Positions 26,558 to 34,560 of a stretch of 64,000 bases of DNA are shown here, one piece after another. Made by a program: the position numbers and the translations under genes. Every line of letters begins with the position of its first letter. Position 1 is the first letter of the stretch. The DNA comes from Eubacteriaceae bacterium (GTDB taxonomy: Bacteria > Bacillota > Clostridia > Eubacteriales > Anaerofustaceae): assembly GCA_009782515.1 (NCBI GenBank), contig WRIY01000009.1, positions 1 through 64,000 of the forward strand, in the 5' to 3' direction. Under the pieces are notes generated by a model, which did not search any database, was not told the origin of the DNA, and worked only from the letters and a program-made list of their open reading frames with translations.

Positions 26558-27277
26558 TCATGTATCAATTTTTTCGGATTTAATAATAAGATCGTTATAG
26601 CTCGGCTTTATTGTTTCACCAGGATTAATAATTTGAAAAGCGCTTTCGTCCCAATTGCCGTTTAGCGCATTTTCGAATATGGTTGTATCACCTGTGTACT
26701 CGATAAACTCCCATTCGCGTTCTCTAGCCACTCTCTGGGCTATTTCCCTGAATGTTTCGACATCGCCGGTGCCAGTGTTAACAAAGGATAGAGTGTCGTA
26801 ATACTTAAGGCCCCCGCCCAGCACTTCCATGAGGTAGTCAGCTTCCTCTTCTCCAAATTGCTCAACGTACCTCGCCCTCATGTCTATGTATTCGCTGTCT
26901 TGGCCTCGAGTTAGCGACTCGCTCCACCCTGTAGCGTAGTAATAAGTTCCTGGATGGGCATCAAAATACTCCCTGTAGCGCTCTTTTGAGCCCATGTAAA
27001 ATGTTATGCAGTCATGCGCCCGAGGGACTATTATTGGGATGCTTGCTGTCAGCCCAACAATTCCGTTGTTGCATAGCCCGTATAAAAGCAGGATGGCATC
27101 AAAATTCTCTTGGTCTACCTCATCTATTACCCTTTGCAGCTCTAGAGGCATTTTTTTCTGCCCGACCATATGCAATCCTTGATCGACTAACTGAACATCA
27201 AATTCATGCGGGGATGCGCTTAGTGCAGCTTTTACTTCAGACGCAACTACCTCACATCCAATAAGCTTTATTCTCAC
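26558..27277 (-). CDS. DUF1638 domain protein
   Basis: The family begins with a segment like VRIKLIGCEVVASEV, so I place the start at the GTG at 27277, giving 239 residues. The open frame continues another 104 codons upstream, but that part reads like non-coding sequence. An ATG about 28 codons upstream (after a CATGCTGGC/GCCAGCATG hairpin) is an alternative. Conserved parts: LLLYGLCNNGIVGL, IIVPRAHDCITFYMGS, GTYYYATGW, GGGLKYYDTLSFV. DUF1638 proteins frequently accompany corrinoid methyltransferase genes, which agrees with the nearby UroD-like gene. The biochemical role is unknown. No strong ribosome binding site at the GTG. Confidence 0.75.
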   Translation of the reverse strand: MRIKLIGCEVVASEVKAALSASPHEFDVQLVDQGLHMVGQKKMPLELQRVIDEVDQENFDAILLLYGLCNNGIVGLTASIPIIVPRAHDCITFYMGSKERYREYFDAHPGTYYYATGWSESLTRGQDSEYIDMRARYVEQFGEEEADYLMEVLGGGLKYYDTLSFVNTGTGDVETFREIAQRVAREREWEFIEYTGDTTIFENALNGNWDESAFQIINPGETIKPSYNDLIIKSEKIDT

Positions 27278-27589
27278 AGCTTCACACTGCTGCCAGCCAA
27301 CAGGCAGCTTCTCCTTTGCAATATATCTAGCCATGCTGGCATTCGCCAGCATGCTTAAGCCTTGTTGGCTTATATAGGCTGCATTGCGAGCAAAGGTGAA
27401 ATGCAGCCTGTTTCTTAAGTATATATCGTAAAGAGCAGAATTTGAATATAGCATAACAATATCTATATGCCATTTTTTGTATTGAAAGCAAGGCATATGG
27501 CGCTCTTTATTGCGAAGGCGCAGTTTGCTGCCTTGGCGCAAACTGGGCTGCATGCGAAAAAAGCGCCTGGTTATCCCACAAAAATGCAT

Positions 27590-28067
27590 AATACTATAAG
27601 ATTTCGCATATGTATAATAATTTGCTGTCTGGCATGTTTTTGCCGATTTCTAAAAATAAGTAGCCTATTTGTTAAATGAATTTATATAATAATGCAATTT
27701 ACAATTTACTGCTGTTGAATGCTATACTTATAAAAAGTATTATAATTGAAATTAATGCTTGATAAGTGTTTTGCACTTCAACTAAACATGAATGGCTGTT
27801 TATGTATATAGCAAATAAATACTTGGGATACTGCGTAATAGCACTATTAATGCACTACATTAGTTATTGAAATATTATATCAATAGCAGCAATATTAATA
27901 ACTATTGTGAATATACTAGATATATTGAATAGCTAAGTGAATTACCAATAATATTTTTAAGTAAGAATATTTAGCATTTTTATGATATTATTAAGATCTC
28001 AAAATGTAGTAAATATGATAGAATAGTCAATATGCTTTGCAAATAAAAAGAGCTGTTGCGCGCAAAA
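27590..28067. other. AT-rich non-coding island
   Basis: About 480 bp, visibly richer in A+T than the surrounding genes and without any credible ORF on either strand. It contains an imperfect inverted repeat near 27860-27905 (TAGTTATT...AATAACTA). It ends at the dif-like palindrome. AT-rich non-coding DNA is common at termini, attachment sites and recently acquired segments. Confidence 0.7.
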
Positions 28068-28068
28068 A

Positions 28069-28096
28069 ATTTAACATAATATCGATTATGTTAAAT
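28069..28096. other. dif-like Xer recombination site
   Basis: 28 bp made of an 11-bp left arm ATTTAACATAA, a 6-bp centre TATCGA and an 11-bp right arm TTATGTTAAAT. The arms are perfect inverted repeats, and the right arm is identical to the XerD-binding arm of E. coli dif as I recall it; the 11-6-11 geometry is that of dif sites. It lies 77 bp upstream of a tyrosine recombinase gene and within the change of gene polarity. Symmetry extends one further base on each side. It also overlaps the -35 region of that gene, so it may serve as an operator as well. Confidence 0.75.
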
Positions 28097-28113
28097 TATA
28101 TAATTTATCGTAA

Positions 28114-28122
28114 TGATATAAT
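28114..28122 (+). promoter_or_regulatory. Extended -10 promoter for the small recombinase
   Basis: TGATATAAT is a TGn-extended perfect -10 hexamer 52 bp before the chosen ATG. The -35 region is poor and is partly occupied by the dif-like palindrome ending at 28096. Binding of a recombinase there would be expected to affect transcription. Confidence 0.55.
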
Positions 28123-28173
28123 GCATACATATGATATCTTAGAATGTATAGAAAATGGGCGCATGGAGGGAAT

Positions 28174-28734
28174 ATGAATACAGTGCAGCCAATTCGCGAC
28201 CCTGCCGTAATTCAGGAAATGAAAGAATATCTAAAAAACTCAAGTTCAAAAAACCCAAAGATTTGCTTAAGAAATTATTTCCTATTTACTTTTGGCATCA
28301 ATGTAGGGCTTAGAATTAGCGATATAATCACACTAAAAGCATCTGATGTAACTGGTTCACACGTTTCATTAGTAGAAAGAAAAACTGGCAAAAACAGAAG
28401 GTACAAACTTAACAGCATGCTCAAAAAAGAAATTGCCGATTACTGCAAACAGGCAGGAAAAGAAAGCTATTTGTTTCCCAGCCAAAAAGGGGGCCATATT
28501 ACCCGAGTACAAGCTTATAACATTATCAACAATGCTGCAAAGCACGTTGGCCTGGAATTCGAAGTTGGCACCCACACGCTTAGAAAAACATTTGGCTACT
28601 GGCACTATAAGCAGTACAAGGACGTTGCAGCGCTCCAAATACTGTTTAACCACGCTTCTGCATCAGATACTCTGCGATATATTGGCATCGAGCAAGACCA
28701 GCTTGACGAGCTTGCTGACAAGTTCTTTATTTAG
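28174..28734 (+). CDS. Catalytic-domain-only tyrosine recombinase
   Basis: 186-residue phage-integrase-family protein that lacks the usual N-terminal core-binding domain. All catalytic residues are present: Arg47 (NVGLRISD), Lys70 (VERKTGKNR), His134 and Arg137 (THTLRKTF), His160 (LFNHAS) and Tyr169 (LRYIG). Such minimal forms occur among FimB/FimE-type invertases and some plasmid or chromosomal resolvases. The start is chosen at 28174, where GGAGGG precedes the ATG, rather than 10 codons upstream. It lies directly downstream of the dif-like site, the arrangement seen for one-recombinase Xer systems. An invertase or element integrase is the alternative. Confidence 0.88.
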   Translation: MNTVQPIRDPAVIQEMKEYLKNSSSKNPKICLRNYFLFTFGINVGLRISDIITLKASDVTGSHVSLVERKTGKNRRYKLNSMLKKEIADYCKQAGKESYLFPSQKGGHITRVQAYNIINNAAKHVGLEFEVGTHTLRKTFGYWHYKQYKDVAALQILFNHASASDTLRYIGIEQDQLDELADKFFI

Positions 28735-28770
28735 TATAGTAGGCTTAAAAAGCACAAATAGAGGTGTTTT

Positions 28771-29364
28771 ATGGAAAGCAAGCTAAAAATGCAGCTGGAT
28801 TTTCTAGCTGAAGTTGACAAAATGAAAAGCGTATATCGGCAAACGCTCCTAATAGACAAAAGCAGGCAGGAAAACGATGCTGAGCATTCATGGCATTTTG
28901 CGTTTATGGCTATGGTTCTTTTCGAGTATTGCGGAATTGAGGGAGTTGACATAAATCGCGTTATACGAATGGCGCTTGTTCATGATCTCGTTGAGATCTA
29001 TGCCGGAGACACGTTTGCCTATGACACAACTGGCTACGAGAGCAAAGAGGCTAGGGAAAAAGAATCTGCTGACAGACTTTTTGCAATGCTGCCATTTGAG
29101 CAGGCACATGAATACAGATCGCTATGGGAAGAGTTTGACGAAGCTAAGACGCCTGATGCTATATATGCTTCAGCAGTTGATCGGCTTCAGCCATTTTTAA
29201 ATAATGCAAGAACACAAGGGCATTCATGGGCAAAGCATAAAGTTAGCGCAAGCGAAATATATAAGCGCATGGATATTGTCCAGTCAGCTTTGCCGGATTT
29301 ATGGGAATTTGTTGAGCAAGCAATAACAGACAATATAGGCACAGGAGCAATTCAGCCAGATTAG
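28771..29364 (+). CDS. HD domain phosphohydrolase (YfbR-like 5'-deoxynucleotidase type)
   Basis: 197-residue HD-superfamily metal hydrolase. Metal-ligand motifs in order: DAEHSWHFAFMA (His), ALVHDLVEIYAGDT (His-Asp), and AVDRLQPFLNN (Asp). This pattern matches the YfbR/HD_3 group that dephosphorylates deoxynucleoside monophosphates. Exact substrate is not readable. GAGGTG lies 6 nt before the ATG. It follows the recombinase by 36 bp and may share its transcript. Confidence 0.88.
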   Translation: MESKLKMQLDFLAEVDKMKSVYRQTLLIDKSRQENDAEHSWHFAFMAMVLFEYCGIEGVDINRVIRMALVHDLVEIYAGDTFAYDTTGYESKEAREKESADRLFAMLPFEQAHEYRSLWEEFDEAKTPDAIYASAVDRLQPFLNNARTQGHSWAKHKVSASEIYKRMDIVQSALPDLWEFVEQAITDNIGTGAIQPD

Positions 29365-29418
29365 GGCAAATGTACATAATTCCTGTTGAACAGATCGCGG
29401 ACGAACCCATGCTTATAG

Positions 29419-29453
29419 CGCCAACACCTCAATTAGCTATTGGGGTGTTGGCG
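29419..29453. terminator. Hairpin between convergent genes
   Basis: Stem CGCCAACACC/GGTGTTGGCG, extended by one T-G pair and CAA/TTG, around a 7-nt loop. It lies between the plus-strand HD gene and the minus-strand Ig-repeat gene. It is strong enough to serve both directions, although neither side has a classical T-run. Confidence 0.6.
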
Positions 29454-29485
29454 AAAGCTGATTAAGCTCGCATTGAGAATAGATA

Positions 29486-31030
29486 CTAAACCACTGTTGA
29501 GTAAAATGTCAATACATCGGAGAGTATTGCAGGGTTTGCTACACTGCGCGCTTGAAGCGACAATATAGCGCCATTTGAATGAAGCATTGGCATCAATGAT
29601 ATATTATAGCCATTTATAGTGTAATTTATCGTATTGCCGTCTACGTCCGTTCTCCCGACACCCCAAGTTACGTTTCTGTTGTCTGAACCATTTAAAATAG
29701 CCATAGCCATAACATTCGCAGGGCCGTTTATCAGGTATGTATTATTGCCATTATTAACGACTGAGCCGGTGACATTTAATGCAATATTTCCAGTAACAGG
29801 ATTTGCTGGGTTGGTTGAGGTGAATTTTAGCTCATCAGAAGCTATTTGCGGGTTTGCAGCCGCTACTGCTCTAAGAGTAACTGTATCGCCTTCTGATCCT
29901 TGAGGTGCATTCAGCGTCAATCTATTTCCATCTATACTATACTCTATTGAACTGGAATTCGGAGTTTTCTCAATTTGCCACTGCACACTGTTATTATCAG
30001 TGCCATTAAGCATAGGGTCTGCAGTGACAGTTACAGGATCAGATCCAATAGTAAAGGTATTTGGCGCTCCGCCTGGCGAAGCACCCCTAACATTAAGGGT
30101 AATGCTGCCTGAGACCGGTATACTGGATGTAAGCTTCACATCATTCGAAACAATGTCAGGGTTTTCAGCAGAACTTGCTCTAACAGTTATCGAGTCGCCT
30201 GTCGAACCGGGTGGCGCTTGAATAGTTATTTCGTTGCCTTTTATCGCATACTGTATAGCTGAATCCGGGCTTTTTTCGACATCCCATATAACATCGTTGT
30301 TATCAGTGCCATCAAGCATAGGGTTCGCAGTAATAGTTACAGGATCAGACCCAATAGTGTAGGCATTTGGCTCTCCGCTTGGCTCAGCGCCTTTAACATC
30401 AAGGCTAATGCTTCCCTGGACTGGAACACTTGATGCTAACCTAACATAATCCGATACTATGTCGGGGTTTTCTGCAGAGCGGGCCCTTATAATAATGGAA
30501 TCCCCTATTGAGCCGGGTGGCGCCTGAACGATAAGATCGTTGCCATCTATACTGTACTTTATTGTCGAACCCGGGCTTTCATCGACATCCCATATAACAT
30601 CGTTGTTATCAGTGCCATCAAGCATAGTGGCTGCAGAGACGATTACAGGATCAGGCCCAATATAATATGAGCTCGGATTGCGAGTCGGCTCAGCGCCTGT
30701 AACATCAAGCCTGATGCTGCCTTGCACGGTCACTACAGAAGCAAAGTGCTTTACTTCTGAAACTATATCAGGATTAGCTGTTGCTCGTGCTTGCAAAGTG
30801 ACTGTTTCGCCGGCTGATCCGGGCGGCGCTTGAAGCGTTACCACGTTGCCGTTTATTGTATGAAGTATTCTATGGCTTGCATCTGGGGATTTAGCAATAT
30901 CCCAAATAACAGAATTATCTGTAGTCACGCTCAGGTGCGGGATAGCAGTAACAGTAACTGGGTTTTGCCCAATAAAGTAAGAATTTTCTCCAATTTGCAT
31001 AGCTCCATCGACATCAATTTCGATATCGCC
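29486..31030 (-). repeat. Five tandem ~309-bp Ig-domain-coding repeats
   Basis: The coding sequence repeats with a period of about 306-315 bp. The middle copies are most alike at DNA level: the ATCGTTGTTATCAGTGCCAT block recurs near 30292 and 30600, and a related block near 29993. The terminal copies are more diverged. Such similarity allows copy-number change by recombination. Confidence 0.8.
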
Positions 31031-31369
31031 TACAATCGGATCAGGAGGCAATACTGGCTCTCCTCCTTCAATTTCATCGCATTCCAAGCTGTCAAGGTAT
31101 GCATTTAAGGTAGCAGAAAGATTGTCATTAGATACCGAATGGTTTGCCAACAGTTTGGTAAGCACAGATTGAATGCTTTTGTTTAGGTTAACAACCTCAT
31201 CAACAGTAGGCTTTGGAGAAAGCGCATTATCAGAGGTTCCTAAAGCGTATTGCAGTTTCTTGCCTTCTGTATTTATTATATTGCTCAATGCTAATTCTTG
31301 CATTGCTATCGAGAATATGTAGTTTATCAGTGATTCTTTAAAATTTGGGGGGGTTGGAGAATCTGGCAT
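29486..31369 (-). CDS. Ig-like tandem-repeat surface protein, possibly spore surface
   Basis: 627 residues. There is no signal peptide. The N-terminal ~95 residues are helical (INYIFSIAMQELALSNIINTEGKKLQYALGT and VDEVVNLNKSIQSVLTKLL). I recall this pattern from N-termini of spore-surface and collagen-like proteins of Firmicutes, which fits the lack of a secretion signal. Five ~100-residue Ig-like repeats follow, each with a VTGAEP-like strand, IG-DPVTV, DN-DVIWDV, QAPPGS-GDS-T and ANPDIVSD. The start at 31369 is set by AGGAG 9 nt upstream; 22 in-frame upstream codons lack a start signal. It is a single-gene unit. Adhesive or coat function is inference. Confidence 0.75.
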   Translation of the reverse strand: MPDSPTPPNFKESLINYIFSIAMQELALSNIINTEGKKLQYALGTSDNALSPKPTVDEVVNLNKSIQSVLTKLLANHSVSNDNLSATLNAYLDSLECDEIEGGEPVLPPDPIVGDIEIDVDGAMQIGENSYFIGQNPVTVTAIPHLSVTTDNSVIWDIAKSPDASHRILHTINGNVVTLQAPPGSAGETVTLQARATANPDIVSEVKHFASVVTVQGSIRLDVTGAEPTRNPSSYYIGPDPVIVSAATMLDGTDNNDVIWDVDESPGSTIKYSIDGNDLIVQAPPGSIGDSIIIRARSAENPDIVSDYVRLASSVPVQGSISLDVKGAEPSGEPNAYTIGSDPVTITANPMLDGTDNNDVIWDVEKSPDSAIQYAIKGNEITIQAPPGSTGDSITVRASSAENPDIVSNDVKLTSSIPVSGSITLNVRGASPGGAPNTFTIGSDPVTVTADPMLNGTDNNSVQWQIEKTPNSSSIEYSIDGNRLTLNAPQGSEGDTVTLRAVAAANPQIASDELKFTSTNPANPVTGNIALNVTGSVVNNGNNTYLINGPANVMAMAILNGSDNRNVTWGVGRTDVDGNTINYTINGYNISLMPMLHSNGAILSLQARSVANPAILSDVLTFYSTVV

Positions 31370-31435
31370 TATTATTTCTCCTGCATAACAGTTTTTTTGA
31401 TATATACTATTCAACTTGGCAGCAAAAGTTCTCAT

Positions 31436-32040
31436 TGCGACAAATGCATTAAGAGCGAGTGCGCTAAACAGTCTTCATTTATGCTCTCTGATGAGCAGTG
31501 AGAGCAAGCATATGCAGTATTCTAAAGCCAGCATTTTAATTGCAGCGCGCTAATCGTTATACGGCGCTATTTTCCGCAAGCGCCAAAGCGCAGCAGTGCC
31601 CATAAGCTATATTGGCCCAAAAAAGACGGATCGTTGAAAGATTCATTGGATAGCTCAGATATTGCCGCCTTCCTGTAAAGCGCATAAGCGCTATATAAGC
31701 GCACCTAATCCGAAAATAGCTGGCAATGCGCCGTTTGTGGCAATCTTTGCTATTATCCCATCAAAGCTATCAGCATTGTTGGGAATATCGAACTGCCCGC
31801 TAAATGGCTATGCCTCTGCAATTAATAAACCTTGCGTAGGTATGCATTTTACGATGCTAATTCCTACAATTAATCTTGTTTTTCGTCGGAATTACACCGT
31901 TTATAAGCTTTCGCTATACAAGCGAAGATCTCCATTAGCTTTGGCATTTTATACCATGCTCAGGAGATTATTTCTTTTTGCACTGTCGTGTTCGCGTCAT
32001 AGCAAGATTTTAAAAAACTCACAGCCTGCATTATGGCAAT
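31436..32040. other. 600-bp intergenic region, no supported gene
   Basis: Upstream region of the Ig-repeat gene. A 126-codon plus-strand frame at 31662-32042 lacks a ribosome binding site and a credible composition and was not called. No RNA family or strong sigma-A promoter was recognised, which is compatible with a sporulation sigma factor driving the Ig-repeat gene, but I could not identify one. Confidence 0.35.
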
Positions 32041-32059
32041 AAAAAAAGCCCAAATTGGG
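32041..32059 (-). terminator. Rho-independent terminator (minus strand)
   Basis: Minus strand reads GCCCAATTTGGGC followed by at least six T residues, a compact stem with a U-tract. It lies 170 bp downstream of the FtsZ-like gene and is its best terminator candidate. Confidence 0.7.
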
Positions 32060-32180
32060 CAAGTGCTGAGCCCTGCTTAAAAAAGGGCCCAAGAAGGTTG
32101 CTTAAGCCTGTTGCAGCAACGCAGCAAGGTGCTGCCCGCCGCCTTAATGTAAAAACTGGCGCTATTGCCCTGATAAGCCA

Positions 32181-32213
32181 GCACCGTGGCGTATTGCGCC
32201 AAGGCCACGGTGC
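32181..32213 (-). terminator. Strong hairpin just after the FtsZ-like gene
   Basis: Perfect 10-bp stem GCACCGTGGC/GCCACGGTGC with a 13-nt loop, 19 bp past the stop codon. There is no U-tract. It may protect the 3' end or act together with the terminator at 32041-32059. Confidence 0.5.
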
Positions 32214-32231
32214 GCTCAAGGCATAATGCTA

Positions 32232-33158
32232 TTAAGATACGAATGAACGGCCCTTGGCATCCGGCAAAAACAGTGCCATTTCATCATCGTCATCGCTAAA
32301 TCCAATGAGGCATACCGTTACGCGTATTTCATTTCTCATTTCTGGCACTTGGACAACAGAAAACGTGATGTTGGCGCCTTGCCTTGACTCGGATCGGATA
32401 AAGCGCATTATTTCTTCAATCTCGTCAAATTCAAGCTCACTGCTGCCTTGCACTGTGCAAAGTATTGATCTTGCCTGAATGATCGGCTGTTCTATAAACG
32501 GGCTATACACAGCTGCCGATATTGCTGCTTCGGCTCTTCCTTCCCCCAAGCTTCGGCCAAAGCCCATATATGCAGACCCGGCATTGCCTGTCAGCATTTT
32601 AAATTCAAATGGATCAATGTTGACCAGTGAAGGCACAACCATCGGATCAAGCAGAGCTTTTAGGCAAGTAGACATTGTTTCGTCATAGACTTTGTAGATA
32701 ACTTTTTTGTTGTCAAGGCTATGAAAGCCGATATGCTCTATTGGTATCACAAACAGGCAGTCCAGTTCGCCTTGCATAGCAGAAACTGACAGGCTGGCAG
32801 TCTTTTTCTTCAATTCGCTCTCAAAGCCAAAAGGCTTGCTTACCAGGCCAATTGTAGTTATGCCAAACTCTTTTGCTATTGAATTCAGCATAACAAGCAC
32901 TTTTGGCACCGGCTCATTGCCAAGCGCAGCAACCATGAACAATATATCAACGCCAGCGAGCTTATGCCTTAGAACGCTTAAATCTGATTCGTCGATTTCG
33001 ATGAGCTCCTTGCCAGAAAGCATGTACATTAAGTCATCGCGATCCGAATCAATGATATGCAAAAAATCCAGATCTTTATACTTGCTGTCGCTGCTCAGCT
33101 TTCTAATAGCCTGTATGCCGGAACCCCCAACACCTATGACTGCAATCTTGGATTTCAT
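32232..33158 (-). CDS. Divergent FtsZ/tubulin-like protein without the tubulin signature
   Basis: 308 residues that align in order with FtsZ: KIAVIGVGGSGIQAI (nucleotide-binding loop 1), AGVDILFMVAALG, IAKEFGITTIGLVSKPFGFE, LDCLFVIPIEHI, PSLVNIDPFEFKML (T7-loop position), and GSAYMGFGRSLGEGRAEAAISAAVYSPF. The GTP-binding tubulin signature (GGGTGTG in FtsZ) is replaced by ALGNEPVPK around residues 78-86, and the second acidic residue of the T7 loop is changed. GTP hydrolysis and self-polymerisation are therefore doubtful. AGGAGG lies 5 nt before the ATG. It may modulate true FtsZ or act in sporulation; that is inference. It is a monocistronic gene with good terminators. Confidence 0.85.
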   Translation of the reverse strand: MKSKIAVIGVGGSGIQAIRKLSSDSKYKDLDFLHIIDSDRDDLMYMLSGKELIEIDESDLSVLRHKLAGVDILFMVAALGNEPVPKVLVMLNSIAKEFGITTIGLVSKPFGFESELKKKTASLSVSAMQGELDCLFVIPIEHIGFHSLDNKKVIYKVYDETMSTCLKALLDPMVVPSLVNIDPFEFKMLTGNAGSAYMGFGRSLGEGRAEAAISAAVYSPFIEQPIIQARSILCTVQGSSELEFDEIEEIMRFIRSESRQGANITFSVVQVPEMRNEIRVTVCLIGFSDDDDEMALFLPDAKGRSFVS

Positions 33159-33370
33159 TCTAGCCTCCTATAGCTTGGCACTTTAGCGCGGAGGATTCTC
33201 CCATAGGCATATGAAGGGCATAATGCAAGGAAGGGAGCGTAAAGCGCCTGAGTGCTGTTGTTTAGCTATATTGTATCATTATTCTTATTTGAAATCCTAT
33301 TTTAGCGCCCATATTATAAGCATTTGGGAAAGATTAACGCAATAATAACCAAAAAATCATCAAAAGCGCT

Positions 33371-34465
33371 CTAGTTAAACTGCATATTGTCGATATTATC
33401 AGTGTAGCTTTCGTCAATAACTGCCTGCTCAAAAGTCCACATTTTATTCATCATATTGTTGGCACAGTCAATAGCAAAGAATGCAAGCGGGCAACCGCTT
33501 CCCTCTCCGAGCCTCATATTCATATCAAACATTGGCCTTAGGCCCATTTCTTCTTTAATGGCAAGATATCCGGGCTCGGCAGAAGCGTGTGACTCGATCA
33601 TATAGTCTTTAGTCTCGGCTTTGAGCTTATAAGCGCACAGAGCAGCTACAGAGGAGATATAGCCATCAATAACAACAGGCATTTTTTCTATTGCGGCGCC
33701 AATATATAATCCAACCATTGCTGCAATATCCAAACCGCCAACCTTAGCCATCACATCAAATACGTCGCTTGCATCAGGTTTGTTAACTTCCATGGCTTTA
33801 GCAAGAACTTCAACTTTTCGCGCAAAATCCTCATCAGTTAGCATGCCGGTGCCTTTTCCAACATTTATTTCAAGCGCTACTCCTGTTAATGCTGTTGTAA
33901 TGCAGGTAGTAGAAGAGGTGTTGCCGATGCCCATTTCGCCGGTGCCGATGACGCTATAGCCTTTGGCTGCGGCATCTTTGGCTGCATTTATCCCGATTAG
34001 GATCGCTGCGAAACACTCATCCGGCTCCATGGCTGAGCCAGTGCTGAAGTCTGCAGCTCCAAAGCGGACTTTTTTATCAATGACATTTGGATTTCTAACC
34101 ACTCCATTAATGCCGACATCATAAACGATGATATCAGCATTGGCTGCCATTGCCATAATGCCTACACCGGTTGCATACTTGTCAAAAATCTCAGTTAAGG
34201 CAAGCGTAACGCTTTGTGGCGCACTGGACACGCCTTGGCTCACAATGTTGTTGTCAGAGCTCATTATTATTACGCACTTCTTGGGCATTTCATTTTGGAC
34301 TTGCCCGGTAATAGATGCCAGCTGCACAGCAATATCCTCTATGCGCCCCAGGCTGCCTGGAATTTTCGCTAGGCCCATTCCATACTCTCTAGCCTTCTCA
34401 GCCGCCTGCGCATCTGCCGGCTGCACTTTGTCGATGAATGATTGAACTTGCTCTTTGAGCGTCAT
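33371..34465 (-). CDS. cobT: Nicotinate-nucleotide-dimethylbenzimidazole phosphoribosyltransferase
   Basis: 364-residue enzyme that activates the lower-ligand base (alpha-ribazole phosphate) in cobamide assembly. Signatures: GSLGRIEDIAVQLA, GISSAPQSVT-like GVSSAPQSVT, GTGEMGIGNTSS, SHASAEPGY and the catalytic-glutamate region RLGEGSGCPLA. Length is typical. AGGAG lies 8 nt before the ATG. A cobalamin riboswitch with a terminator hairpin precedes it, so expression should fall when cobamide is plentiful. No other cob genes are in the window. The product would serve the corrinoid-linked UroD/DUF1638 genes, which is inference. Confidence 0.95.
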   Translation of the reverse strand: MTLKEQVQSFIDKVQPADAQAAEKAREYGMGLAKIPGSLGRIEDIAVQLASITGQVQNEMPKKCVIIMSSDNNIVSQGVSSAPQSVTLALTEIFDKYATGVGIMAMAANADIIVYDVGINGVVRNPNVIDKKVRFGAADFSTGSAMEPDECFAAILIGINAAKDAAAKGYSVIGTGEMGIGNTSSTTCITTALTGVALEINVGKGTGMLTDEDFARKVEVLAKAMEVNKPDASDVFDVMAKVGGLDIAAMVGLYIGAAIEKMPVVIDGYISSVAALCAYKLKAETKDYMIESHASAEPGYLAIKEEMGLRPMFDMNMRLGEGSGCPLAFFAIDCANNMMNKMWTFEQAVIDESYTDNIDNMQFN

Positions 34466-34489
34466 TGTTGCTCTCCTTTAAAGAAAAAA

Positions 34490-34523
34490 TAAAAGCTCAC
34501 GTAAATTGAATTACGCAAGCTTT
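34490..34523 (-). terminator. Riboswitch expression-platform terminator before cobT
   Basis: Minus strand: AAGCTTGCGTAA, loop TTCAAT, TTACGTGAGCTTTT, then ATTTTTTC. This is a long stem followed by a U-tract, 25-58 nt upstream of the cobT start and downstream of the cobalamin aptamer. It fits transcriptional attenuation. Confidence 0.8.
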
Positions 34524-34560
34524 TCCGTCGCTTACTTTATATGCCAAAGGCGGTCTTAAT

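Noticed and set aside
27278-27589. N-terminal extension of the DUF1638 gene
   Set aside because: Family similarity begins at VRIKLIGCEV; the upstream codons look non-coding.
28069-28096. CRISPR repeat or simple transcription terminator
   Set aside because: Single copy without spacers; the AT-rich arms and 6-bp centre fit a recombinase site far better than a terminator.
31662-32042. 126-codon plus-strand ORF
   Set aside because: No ribosome binding site, no recognisable domain, and the composition resembles the surrounding spacer.
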